From: Pontiella sulfatireligans
GTDB lineage: Bacteria > Verrucomicrobiota > Kiritimatiellia > Kiritimatiellales > Pontiellaceae
Length of the DNA stretch: 64,000 bases
Reading direction: 5' to 3'
Assembly (NCBI RefSeq): GCF_900890705.1
Contig: NZ_CAAHFH010000001.1
Location: 1,426,001-1,490,000 of the forward strand
The position numbers and the translations under genes were made by a program. How positions within the stretch are numbered: the stretch's first letter is position 1; each line of letters begins with the position of its first letter. Below, piece after piece: positions 34,578-44,350 of this stretch. The notes below the pieces were generated by a model, which was given only the letters and a program-made list of their open reading frames with translations, was not told where the DNA came from and ran no database searches.

Positions 34578-36108
34578 ACAATGCCTTCATTAAGGTCTCA
34601 TTCCATGCACGGGCATTCGGCCAGTCGATGCCGCCCGACTGAATGGTTGAACAGGTTTCCTTGAGCAAGTTCAGCCAGCGGCTGTTTCTCCATTCATGCA
34701 AATTCAACGGATCAATATAACCATGCTTCTGAACAAATTCAGGTCGTGCCATCAGATTCCGACGCAGTGTATCTGCATTCGTTTTATTTTCCTGAAGCCA
34801 TTTTTTCCAATGTCTGGATTCCACATCAGTAGGATCACGGCCCAGCATCTCAACAAATGCCATCCTCACCACGGCAAGGACTTCGTCATCCGGATAAGGC
34901 TGATCGCGATACCCCAGCGCATTCCGGGAATCCCTGGGGCTGCGACTTGCGCGCAGCACCGCGGTAAGGCTGTTTGTCATCGGCACGAAATCCGACTGCA
35001 ATTCACTGTTTCCAATGTTCTGCGGATCGTACATGAACGCCATCGGGGCATCGGGCGGCTTGCCCGGAAGTCCGTCCCCTAAACCGGAATAGGTTGCATC
35101 GCTGGTATTGCCTTTAATTTCAAAATTATCGACCCCGCGAACAACATATCCGTATCCGGCGGCTCCGCCACTGATATGATTATTCAGTACCCGCGCGCCC
35201 AGCAACGTGGTGCCGTCAAAGCCGGCATTCCACGGACTTCCACCCATTGGAAACCCCGCATGAATGCGGCCTCCAGCAGCCACAATCAGATTATCCTCAA
35301 CCACAATGCCGCGATAATCATAGGTTCTTTTTTCAGCATCCAGTTCGTAATAGCCAAAGGGATCAATCAGGACAATGCCGCCCAGCATCTCACGGGAGAG
35401 TGCGACAATTACATTATCCTTCACCAACGACCCGGGCGCGCCCTGAAGCATGATTCCATCATCGGTCGCATCAATAATCAGGTTGTTCAGGATTTTAGTA
35501 TCCCGACTTGCCGATGAAATCCCATCGCCCCAACCAAATGGTTTTTCGTAGGGCGATCGTCCATTACCACGAATATCGGCTCCGGCGGAAAATACAACGT
35601 TGTCGCGGATGACAATAGCCGCCCCACCTTCCTGCACATGAATGGCCCCCCAGCCTCCGGCGCAGCGACCATCGATGACAATGCAGTTGCGGATTTCCTG
35701 ACCCACTGCCCCTTCTCCGCCAAACGACAGCATCGGCTCGCCGGTCAGCTTTCCTTCCAAGGATTGGAAACCCGGCCGATTCCCATCCAGAATCAGCTTC
35801 GATAGTGTGGCGCCGGAAATTCCATGCGCGTTAATCAATGCGCCCTGCCCCCCATCAGCCATCACGATTTTTGCATAGTCCGCGGCCGTCTTTGCCCCTA
35901 GGGTCTCTATTCGTTGCCCAGCCTTATGAAATGTCAGACATTCAGTAAGTCTGACCACCTGCCCGGGTTGCAGCTCGATATTTTTTCCGGCATCCAGTTT
36001 CGCCTGCAGAGGGTGTATTTCCCCATATCCATTGCGGGTCAGCAAACTGGAGAACAACAGGACGCATCCCATTACCCCAACCTTCAGTATAGAGTTTATT
36101 ACATACAT
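34570..36108 (-). CDS. Secreted right-handed beta-helix protein (alginate/pectate-lyase-like) with DUF4214-like tail
   Basis: A 512-residue protein. The signal peptide ends near L-T-R-N-G-Y-G. Rungs rich in Asn and Gly (N-C-I-V-I-D, N-N-L-I-I-D, D-N-L-I-V-A) make a parallel beta-helix of the chondroitinase-B/alginate-lyase type (PL6-like). Residues about 415-465 (M-A-F-V-E-M-L-G-R-D-P then W-K-K-W-L-Q-E-N) resemble the DUF4214 repeat. It shares this plan with the gene at 42622. The ATG at 36108 has AAGGGG just before it, and a perfect ATTGTTAACAAT box lies 17 bases upstream. It leads the operon with Gfo/Idh and GH3. Catalysis is unproven. Confidence 0.8.
   Translation of the reverse strand: MYVINSILKVGVMGCVLLFSSLLTRNGYGEIHPLQAKLDAGKNIELQPGQVVRLTECLTFHKAGQRIETLGAKTAADYAKIVMADGGQGALINAHGISGATLSKLILDGNRPGFQSLEGKLTGEPMLSFGGEGAVGQEIRNCIVIDGRCAGGWGAIHVQEGGAAIVIRDNVVFSAGADIRGNGRSPYEKPFGWGDGISSASRDTKILNNLIIDATDDGIMLQGAPGSLVKDNVIVALSREMLGGIVLIDPFGYYELDAEKRTYDYRGIVVEDNLIVAAGGRIHAGFPMGGSPWNAGFDGTTLLGARVLNNHISGGAAGYGYVVRGVDNFEIKGNTSDATYSGLGDGLPGKPPDAPMAFMYDPQNIGNSELQSDFVPMTNSLTAVLRASRSPRDSRNALGYRDQPYPDDEVLAVVRMAFVEMLGRDPTDVESRHWKKWLQENKTNADTLRRNLMARPEFVQKHGYIDPLNLHEWRNSRWLNLLKETCSTIQSGGIDWPNARAWNETLMKALYE
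35755..35769. repeat. TTCCAA-NNN-TTGGAA palindrome inside coding sequence
   Basis: TTCCAAGGATTGGAA, translated as part of F-Q-S-L-E-G in the beta-helix protein. Confidence 0.4.
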
Positions 36109-36124
36109 TCGCCCCTTATTGCAT

Positions 36125-36136
36125 ATTGTTAACAAT
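36125..36136. promoter_or_regulatory. Candidate operator ATTGTTAACAAT upstream of beta-helix/Gfo/GH3 operon
   Basis: A perfect 12-base palindrome 17 bases upstream of the start at 36108. The longer block GCATATTGTTAACAAT (36121-36136) is shared with 44225-44239. Confidence 0.6.
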
Positions 36137-36462
36137 CCGTCAAGGTTTCAATAATAGATTCTAACTCGTTTCCACGGATAAAAACGTACTTAACAAACTA
36201 TGTAATTTTGGTCGTTCCTACCCCAACCGACTCTATAAACCGAAATACGTCAGCAACGAATATTTCGAGGAAATGGATTAGTTGCTTTTCCTACATTCGT
36301 TGCAGCTTCCCCCTCTTGATCCGGTAGTCCCTATAGAATGAAACTCCCCGCAGCAAGCAACGGGGTATTAACCTAAGTGCTTATGAAAAGGGGCGGAAGT
36401 GAGAATGGTCGCCCCTCGCTCATGCTCATTTTCACACTTTAAACTTTCACGACGACCGCCAG
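36137..36462. other. Divergent intergenic region with two hairpins
   Basis: Lies between the minus-strand beta-helix gene and the plus-strand broken sulfatase. It holds CCCCG/CGGGG arms (36346-36365) and AGGGGCG/CGCCCCT arms (36390-36416). No gene is seen; each divergent gene has its own operator at the two ends. Confidence 0.5.
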
Positions 36463-36472
36463 ATTGTTAACA
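36463..36472. promoter_or_regulatory. Candidate operator ATTGTTAACA upstream of broken sulfatase
   Basis: 27 bases upstream of the ATG at 36500 on the plus strand, followed by TTCTGCAT, which matches the longer shared form. Confidence 0.55.
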
Positions 36473-36499
36473 TTCTGCATTAAAACAAGGAGTGTGGTT

Positions 36500-39400
36500 A
36501 TGGAAGAACAAGTCGGGCTTGGGCCCAAGCGGTCGTATGGGGTAAAATGTATCTTTCTAAAATTGTGTGTAACATGCTTTATATTTTCCGCCTGCGTTGC
36601 GGGAGCAACCAACCATCCGCCAAATGTTGTATTTATTTATGCGGACGATCTCGGCTATGCGGACATCGGATACAACGCGCCGGCCGGCAGCCTGGCTTAC
36701 ACGCCGAATATTGACCGCATCTGCAATGAAGGCATCTATCTTTCCAACTACCTGACGCATCATGTCTGCACGCCCAGCCGGGCCGGCGTGTTGACCGGTC
36801 GGCATTATACGCGGGTCGGGGCAGGGATTAATGTAAACGGCACACTGGACAACAGCGTTCCGAATATTGCCAAGGATTTCCAGGCGGCGGGTTACGCCAC
36901 GGGCTGTTTTGGAAAATGGCACAGCAGTGATCCCAATGAACCCACCAATGGGAAAAGTCAGGTCGTTAACTATAATGATGTAGCGGTCTACAGCGATGTG
37001 CATCAGATGAATACCGCCCCATTAGATAACGGCCTGTTTGATAAAAGTTTTCCCAGGGCGTGGGGCGAAGGCGTCAATGCCTACGGCTTTGATCGCTATG
37101 TCGGGTTTTACAGCGGTCTGGTCGATTATTTTGATAAATTCATCAATTTTTATCATGACGTTAACTGGTGGCATGACGGAGATTACGTGCCTGATGAACC
37201 GGGCTATCTGACGGATCTGCTTTCACAGCATTCGCTGGCGTTTGTTGAAACCAACCAGGCCAATCCGTTCTTCTGCTACGTTCCTCACGGGTGCGTGCAT
37301 GCGCCCTATGATATTATGCGCTCCGACCTGGAGGAGATGTGCAACATCATCGATGATGAGCATCCCACGCTGGCCTGGACCAACGTCATGATGCTTGCCA
37401 GCCCGTTGACGGGCGCTCTGATCCGGGATGCGGACGAAATGCGCTGCACCCCCGATTTCGAGTTTGATAGAGAAGCGCTGGATGGGCAAATCAATGGGTT
37501 CGCTGATCTGGTTTATTATACCATGATTTATTCGATGGATAAATCAGTCGGTGCCATGCTGGACAAGCTCGACGAGCTGGTCGCGGTAGGGACGGTCGTC
37601 ACCGACCGCCCCCCGCACAGATCCGTACGTGCGACATTAACGCATACGGCTCCTACCTCAAGTAATGGCGTTTTGAGCGGAAAACCTGTATCGAAGCCAT
37701 TTCCTTTTGATGCCCACTACGCAACCTGTAAATTCATTCGATGCGACTATTCGGCTCTGAGTCCTTGCCGCAGCTTCATTCACTGATTTCCTCTTGGTTG
37801 ACTTCCTTTCCTCCATCTGCTCCGCAGAAACCGAAGCCTCCTTGTTCGCAAACTTCTCAGGTACTATGAAGTCATCCGACTTCTCGGGGGAACTCATCGC
37901 TGGTATTCGGCGATTAGCCTTTTCCAGCGATGCCTCTACCAGGTGCTTCAAGCTTGGCGAGCCTCCTTCCCGAGATCTCCCGATTTCCGCGCGGAGAGTG
38001 TCCACACAGGCCAAGGTTCTTTGACTCCGCCAGAGTGGTATGCCACTCGCGATTACGCGGCATTCCATTTCGCGTCCCCTGCAGTCCACTGGGTATGCCA
38101 TCTGGTAACTGGTGATTTCGGAGCTCAATAATTCGGCTTATGCTTTCCCCTGTCAACGCTTCGCCACGTCCTCGCGGATCGTCGACGCATGACTCGGGGC
38201 CATTGTTTCTCGCTAAGATTTCAATGTAAGACTCTTTCATTCTCTACTCTCCGCCGACTTTAATCGGCGCTTTCGGACTGACCACCAACACCATTGTTGT
38301 GTTCAGCAGTGACAATGGCGGAGTAATCGGTCGAGGGGATAATGGCCTGTTCCGAGGGGGGAAAACCCAGGTTTGGGAAGGTGGCATTCATGTGCCCGCG
38401 GCAATCTGGTGGCCGGGTATGTTGGATGCAAATCAAGCGCCTTATAGCTCCGGGGACAATGTTTACAGCAACCTCACGCAATACATCGACTGGTATCCCA
38501 CGCTGATCAATATGACGGGGCAGCCCCTGTACGGCACGGATCTTGACGGAATTAATTTAACCTCGAACCTGTTCAGCCGGACATCGGCCCGGCTGGGTTA
38601 TGAGGGTTGCTATTTCGGTCTTGACGACTATTGGGCATCGACGCGAAATGAGCGTTGGAAGCTACACTTCAACCGGCTGGTCGGCGACGACCATGTGCTG
38701 GAATTGTATGACCTGTGGACCGACATTGGGGAAGCAACAAACGTTGCCTCGGTCTTTACCTCCGAACGTGACGCGTTGATCGCGCGGCAGGATCAGTGGT
38801 TTGGCTCCGGCGATGTTACGGCCAGTTTTATGCCGCTGACCGGTGACAGCCTGCCCCCCTATACAAACCCCGCACCTTTCGGCGATATTCTCGAAATAAC
38901 GGCGACGCAAACGGAATCGATTTCAAATCCGAACAACGGCGTCTCGGTTGGCTTTTCCGACCCCTCCTTCAAATCACTCAATGCATACGATATTCATATT
39001 CAGGCCAGCGACGTGATCGAATATGACCTCTATGTGGCCGCTGATTCCGACCAGGTGAGTGGTTTTTTCTGCTCTCCTTCCCGCAGCTCGAAACCGTTGT
39101 TCAGTACAGAGCGAGGCATCCATTCCTCCGGCAGCATGCTCAATCTCTATTCGATGCCAAAAGGAGAATGGATACGCGTTGCAGCAGGGGTCGGAGATAT
39201 TGCCCCATCGACGGCCAGGCCACAGTACATCGGTCTTTTCAACAGTTCTCCGGGAACCTACCACTTCTACATCGACAATGTCGTCATCCGCAGAAAAGAC
39301 GGAACCATCCGGGCCATGGTCTGGAATAACGGAAATGATTCCGACCCGACTCCGAGCTATTATTATAACCGTGTAAAATATAACACATTAGCCGAGGCGA

Positions 39401-40854
39401 GCGCTGTCGCAGGTTTCCCGTTCAGCGACATCAGCTTAAGCACGACCGACCTCAGCACGCTGGATGTTGTTGATCCGGGCACAGGAACGAATCAAGTGAC
39501 CGTAACCCCGGCGACCGGAATCGGCATCGACTATCCGGTCTGGGCCGACAACGCCACCGACACCACCGGAAATGGATCGAACAATTCAACCGGTAACGCG
39601 CAGGTGGGCGATGTGTTCGGCGATGACAATGTACGCCGATCTATTTTTGCTTTTGATGTTGATGACACCATCACACCCGACAAAATCGAATCCGCTGTGC
39701 TGAAGCTTTACTACCGAGGAGCAAACGCCAATGCAGAGGCAACGGGTGGAGCAGTCTCGCTCTATCACAGCGAAGCCGCGGATGTCTGGAGCGGAAGCCC
39801 GCTCTCTGAGCAGAGGGACTGGTTTAATCTGGGCGGATGGACGAACACTGGACTTAATGTGGTTGCAACGCCTACGGAAGACATCGGATATAAAGAAATA
39901 GACGTTACCGCCGAGATCCTCGCGGATCTGAACAATGATCCCGGCCGTCCAGCCATCGACGGAGGCTCAAACAAAGTGATGTCCCACTTTCTGATTCGCT
40001 GGGACAACGAAGGCACGTTCGACGCGGACCTGACCTTCGACGCGGTTGAAGGTTCCGTTGGGGATCCGATTCTTGAATTAAATTTCAAACCGGTATCTTC
40101 TCCCGCAAGCAGCGAATCAAGCTACACTGAATGGATTACCGGAATCGAAGGTCTGAACGAAATAGATCCTGCCGGAGCCGGGCCAACAAACGCATGGCCA
40201 TTGATTTTGGAATATGGATTAGGAAGTGATCCCGCCACCTACACGGCTGGATTCATGCGGGGCACCAATGCCCCGATGGCGCAGCAGCTTGGAAGCTATG
40301 CGATTCAGGACAACGTTCTGACCATGAGTTTTGATTTCAACCGCAATGCCGGCGATATTGAAGTCGTTGTCAGCGAATCCACGAATCTGATCGACTGGGC
40401 AGATACGCTGGTGCTTCAGCCGCCCTATTCCGATACCGCGCTTCTTTCCACAAACCCGATGGTACTGAGCATTTCCGACAACGCGGCAACCAATGGTTAT
40501 TCCGGCGAAACCACTCGGGTAACCGCCCGAAGCGGAAATGCCGTGGATGATGAACCGAAGGGCTTTCTCAAGCTAGAAGTCAGACCTTCTATCGCGTCGG
40601 CAGCCACCCCGCTCTACCTCAACACCGTATCGCACAACGGCATTCTGCTCGAATGGAGCGGCAGCGAACAGGAGCTGTTTATCATTGAACGAGCGGCGGC
40701 GGGTTCGGGCTCATTTACCCAACTGGCCCAAACCGGTAATTACCAGTATACCGACACCTCGGCAATTGCGGGACAATCCTACAACTATCGCGTGCGCGCC
40801 GTGAATGCCGCCGGTGTCACCGAATGGTCCAATTTGGCGACAGCCATTCGCTAA
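36500..40854 (+). pseudogene. Multidomain secreted sulfatase interrupted by an antisense group II intron remnant
   Basis: Removing 37580-38274 joins codon 360 to a GGA codon and restores one frame of about 1,219 residues. AAGGAG lies 7 bases before the ATG; a signal peptide ends near V-A-G-A. The formylglycine Cys90 sits in C-T-P-S-R. The left piece ends within L-D-K-L-D-E-L and the right resumes L-T-T-N-T-I-V-V-F-S-S-D-N-G, exactly where other sulfatases continue. Beyond the sulfatase domain (about 1-500) there is a long tail: a beta-sandwich, a DNRLRE-like domain (about 780-950) and a fibronectin-III-like C-terminus. As the intron is antisense it cannot splice from this mRNA, so the gene is dead or makes a truncated product with the frame ending at 37786. 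Confidence 0.85.
37580..38274 (-). mobile_element. Group II intron remnant lacking most of its reverse transcriptase
   Basis: On the minus strand the 3' end carries a domain V-like hairpin at 37620-37652 (GAGCCGTATGCG and CGCACGTACGGATC arms) and a domain VI-like stem (37580-37612). The 5' part reads as the familiar intron leader: M-K-E-S-Y at 38240, then G-P-E-S-C and E-A-L-T-G-E. A remnant of the intron-encoded protein N-terminus follows (37896 to about 37752: K-S-D-D-F-I-V-P-E-K-F-A-N-K ending R-T-Q-S-R). The polymerase and maturase domains are gone. The element interrupts the sulfatase without a target duplication and ends in AC, as expected for group II introns. The 5' end (GAAAGCG) departs from the usual GTGYG, so it may be decayed. 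Confidence 0.8.
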
Positions 40855-40900
40855 CGTTTAAATCATGCAACGCGTCCAGCCCGAAAGCTGGCTCCTTGAA

Positions 40901-40947
40901 TTCCAATGTTTGGAAAAATATACCTGTAACTTTTCCAAACATTGGAA
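40901..40947. terminator. Hairpin of TTCCAA palindromes between convergent sulfatases
   Basis: TTCCAATGTTTGGAAAA and TTTTCCAAACATTGGAA form a 17-bp perfect stem with a 13-base loop. Each arm is itself a TTCCAA-NNN-TTGGAA palindrome. It lies between two genes pointing at each other, so it may act as a two-way terminator. Confidence 0.5.
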
Positions 40948-41076
40948 ACGCAGTTCGGCGATAGAGATTATAGGTTTTAATTAAAAAATGAGACGGTCGC
41001 CGCCATAGCTGTTTCAAAGAAATCCTTATTGCTTAAAAACGAACTACAGCTGAACTTGATTACGCTAAAATCCCGA

Positions 41077-42621
41077 CTATTGCTCATCATTATCCAACGC
41101 ACGCATTCCTTCGAAAGGACCCCAGGTCATGCGCTGATCGTAATCCTTCAGCTTTTTATAATGATCCGGATCATAGTCCGGATTGACTTTCGGCATACGT
41201 GCGCCGACCTGATCAAAATAGCGCATCATCTCATTGAACAACTGCTTATGCTGCTCCGGATTTTTCTTTGCAATATTTGAGACTTCCCCATCTTCGGCAC
41301 TCAAATCGAACAGCATAGGAATGTCCGGTCTTTCGTAAAAATGCATCACCTTTTTTGAACCGCTGACGATCGCCGAACTCGGCATCGTTGAACGGTAGTG
41401 TGGATTGTGAAAATAAAGATAGCGGTTCAGGAAGGCGCTGTCCGGTTTTTTACCGCGCAGGTAACCGGCCAAACTGACGCCGTCAATATCCTTCAGGCTC
41501 TCCGGATTTCCGCCGGCCCAGTCGACAAACGTGGGCAGGAAATCATAGTTGATGACATTCGCATCGAACACGGCACCAGCCTTAATGTCCGGGCCCTTAA
41601 CAAGCATTGGTATGCGAAGACCGCCCTGCCAGACCCACCACTTGGCACCGTGCATCGGTTGCGCCTGCCCGGGGAAAAATTTGTGTCGATAGCCGTTATC
41701 CGAAGCCACAATCACATAGGTGTTATCCTCAATACCCAGCTTTTTGAGCTCATCGAGCACCGCACCGATACGACCGTCCAGATCATCCAGCATACCCAGC
41801 CAGACCGCCGGATCCTGCTTATAATTGACGGTATCCGCCGTCTTTTTTGTTTTCTTATAATAGGCCTGCACCTCCGGTAAATTTACATATTTCTCGCGCG
41901 TTGCCGGCAGACATTCATGAAAGGCATGGTTCGCATAATGGGAAACCTGCAGATAGAACGGATTTCCGTCCTTTACCTGGTCGCGCATAAAGTTGATCGA
42001 CTTCTCTGTGATGCTGAACATGAGTTTGGGGTCGGAATGATCCTCCGGCATGCGCTTGAGCTTCGCAATGGTGCTTCCGGGCACATTATCCGTATCGCCA
42101 TCATTCACCACATAACCTTCCGCCCCGGGGTCGCTGTACATATGCCATTTCCCCAAATGAGCGCTGACGTAGCCGAGCGGCTTCAGCGCCTCGGGAATGG
42201 TAAACGCATCGGCATCGATCGATATATCCGAAGTATTCGGTATCAACGGCAGCTTTTCATACGTCTTCCGCGTGTCGTAATCAGAATCAGGCTGATTCTT
42301 ACCCAGGACGAGGGTATAGCCGCTTCGAGCCGACGTCTTCCCGGTCTGGATGCATACCCGCGACGGAGCGCACTGTGGTGCACCGGCATACGCATTCCTG
42401 AATTTCATCCCTTGTGCCGCCAGCTTTTCCAGATTCGGCATATGCGCCAAGGGCATCTGCGAATTGGACATTGCGTCATCCATTCGCACGGAACTGCCGT
42501 ACCACGCCCAATCGTCGATCAACAGCAGCACAATATTGGGACGTTCACTTTTGCCTTCTACCTGACCCAAAGCAGCACATGACAGGACAAGGATAATCAC
42601 CTTAAACAATTTCATTTTCAT
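41077..42621 (-). CDS. Secreted Cys-type (S1) sulfatase
   Basis: A 514-residue sulfatase with a signal peptide ending near G-Q-V-E-G-K. The core begins [12 protein letters not shown]. The formylglycine precursor is Cys84 in C-A-P-S-R, followed by H-L-G-K-W-H-M. The ATG follows the beta-helix gene's TAG with no spacing at all, so the two are translationally coupled. It probably acts on the same polymer as that beta-helix protein, removing sulfate groups before or after backbone cleavage. Confidence 0.92.
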   Translation of the reverse strand: MKMKLFKVIILVLSCAALGQVEGKSERPNIVLLLIDDWAWYGSSVRMDDAMSNSQMPLAHMPNLEKLAAQGMKFRNAYAGAPQCAPSRVCIQTGKTSARSGYTLVLGKNQPDSDYDTRKTYEKLPLIPNTSDISIDADAFTIPEALKPLGYVSAHLGKWHMYSDPGAEGYVVNDGDTDNVPGSTIAKLKRMPEDHSDPKLMFSITEKSINFMRDQVKDGNPFYLQVSHYANHAFHECLPATREKYVNLPEVQAYYKKTKKTADTVNYKQDPAVWLGMLDDLDGRIGAVLDELKKLGIEDNTYVIVASDNGYRHKFFPGQAQPMHGAKWWVWQGGLRIPMLVKGPDIKAGAVFDANVINYDFLPTFVDWAGGNPESLKDIDGVSLAGYLRGKKPDSAFLNRYLYFHNPHYRSTMPSSAIVSGSKKVMHFYERPDIPMLFDLSAEDGEVSNIAKKNPEQHKQLFNEMMRYFDQVGARMPKVNPDYDPDHYKKLKDYDQRMTWGPFEGMRALDNDEQ

Positions 42622-44142
42622 CTATTTATTCCCCAATTCATCAAGTGCTTCTTTGTAAAGTGTAACTGCCGAAGGCATGCCGCCGTTTTTTCGTATCAGT
42701 TTATCACAGATATCAAACCAGAGTTTGACTCGGAAAGGATGCAACTCCTCCGGTTCAACCTCACCAAAATATTTCTTAAACTCTACACCGGTCATCAGCT
42801 GTCTGCGAAGTCCATCGGCATTCAGTTTCCTGGAAGCCAGCAGTTTAATGCCCTCCGCCACTTCCTGTCGATTCGGTGCACGGCCCAACATTTCCAGATA
42901 GGCCGCCTTCACGACCGCAATCCCTTCCGGTTCGCCATAATCATGCATCTGATAGCCGTTCGCATCTTCCGGTGCAAACTGCGTGCGCAGCAAATGTTCA
43001 ATGTGCCGTTTTGCCGGGACAAACTCCGGTTGCAGCGTGCAGTCTATGACGGAGGGCGCGTCGTAAAGAAAGGCGGCGGGATCGTCCGGGGGATTCGGGT
43101 GTTCTCCATATTCTGCCAGGCCGGAATAGGTGGCCTTACTGATGTTGCCGATGATTTTCCAGTCGGTAATCCCGTGCGCCACAATGCCATAGCCTCCGGC
43201 ACCGCCATCGAGAATATTGCCGGTCACTTCCCCGCCCGTCAGAATGTTGCCGCGCCAATGCGGCACCCACACCACGCAACCCACCGGAAGCATCATATGG
43301 ATACGGCCGCCGAAGGCATCGATCATGTTGTTGCGCACTTTCACTCCGCGATAACTGATCAAGGTTTTCTCTTCATTGAGTGCATAGAGCTGATATTTAT
43401 CCACCATGTTTACGCCGCCCATGGATTCGCGGGAAATGGCGGCTACGACATTGTCTTCCACCACCGTTCCGGCCGCGGCATAGAGCACTACGCCAACATC
43501 CGTCGGATCAATAATGAGGTTGTTTCGAATCACTGAATTACTGGATGCACAAGAGATCGCATCCGCCCATGCGAAGGGTTCTTCATTCAGATCGCGGCCA
43601 TTCCCCCGCGGATCAACCCCGGCACCGAGGAACAGATTATTCTCAGCCACCAGTTTTTCGGCGCCCTGCTGCATCTTCAGCGTCGACCAGGTTCGCGTAT
43701 TCATAAAAACGCAATCGCGAACCGCCATGCCGTCGCCACCATGACCGCCAAAACGAACCAGCGCCGGTTGACCCCCGCCGCCGATTTTCGGTTTGGGCAC
43801 CACCGAAATGTGATAGCGGTCCCCATCAAAAACAACCTTCTCAATCAAGCCCCCCTCGCAGGACGCATTGAGAATCATCATTTCCTCCGGGTTGACCAAT
43901 CGCAGGGTGGCGTACTCAGAAGGAAACCGGGCGTTTTTGGTGTAAATCTTCTGACCCGGCTTTTTACAGGTCAGCGTTTGAGTAATTTCATACATCTTCC
44001 CCTTAGCCAGCACCAGGTCATCGCCCCGGTTCAGGACCGCCTGAAGATCATCGCCCGGATTTACCTCACGGGAAAAGGCGGGGTGACACGGCAATAAGAG
44101 GCAACCGAGGCCAACCATGATTAATCGTTTATTTATCAACAT
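42622..44142 (-). CDS. Secreted right-handed beta-helix protein, paralogue of the gene at 34570
   Basis: A 506-residue protein with a signal peptide ending near H-P-A-F-S-R. It has the same plan as the gene at 34570: N-terminal G-D-D-L-Q-A-V-L-N segment, Asn/Gly-rich beta-helix rungs (N-N-L-F-L-G-A-G-V-D-P-R-G-N-G-R, N-N-L-I-I-D-P-T-D) and a DUF4214-like tail (Y-L-E-M-L-G-R-A-P-N). It is probably a polysaccharide lyase or hydrolase of the PL6-like group, but no catalytic set can be fixed. The ATG at 44142 is chosen to give a normal signal peptide; the ribosome site is weak. A 16-base palindrome lies about 85 bases upstream. Confidence 0.8.
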   Translation of the reverse strand: MLINKRLIMVGLGCLLLPCHPAFSREVNPGDDLQAVLNRGDDLVLAKGKMYEITQTLTCKKPGQKIYTKNARFPSEYATLRLVNPEEMMILNASCEGGLIEKVVFDGDRYHISVVPKPKIGGGGQPALVRFGGHGGDGMAVRDCVFMNTRTWSTLKMQQGAEKLVAENNLFLGAGVDPRGNGRDLNEEPFAWADAISCASSNSVIRNNLIIDPTDVGVVLYAAAGTVVEDNVVAAISRESMGGVNMVDKYQLYALNEEKTLISYRGVKVRNNMIDAFGGRIHMMLPVGCVVWVPHWRGNILTGGEVTGNILDGGAGGYGIVAHGITDWKIIGNISKATYSGLAEYGEHPNPPDDPAAFLYDAPSVIDCTLQPEFVPAKRHIEHLLRTQFAPEDANGYQMHDYGEPEGIAVVKAAYLEMLGRAPNRQEVAEGIKLLASRKLNADGLRRQLMTGVEFKKYFGEVEPEELHPFRVKLWFDICDKLIRKNGGMPSAVTLYKEALDELGNK

Positions 44143-44225
44143 ATTCAAATCCCAATCTACCATTACGCGGCGTCTATATGAATGAATCATACCGACATGA
44201 ATCCTTGACTAGAAATCTTTTTTGC

Positions 44226-44241
44226 ATATTGTTAACAATAT
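44226..44241. promoter_or_regulatory. Candidate operator ATATTGTTAACAATAT upstream of beta-helix/sulfatase operon
   Basis: A perfect 16-base palindrome, the longest copy of the shared motif, about 85 bases upstream of the start at 44142. Confidence 0.6.
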
Positions 44242-44350
44242 AACAAGGTGGAATTGCCGGTCAGTTTAAGTGGAATCGCGATGAAGTTCTTTCAAGGCGG
44301 ATATGCCCATTTGAGCAGAGTATTCAGATTTCATGAATGCGCGGCTGCAC

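Noticed and set aside
37658-38128. A 156-residue minus-strand frame inside the intron insert as a gene
   Set aside because: It is the translated leader and truncated maturase N-terminus of the group II intron, not an independent gene.
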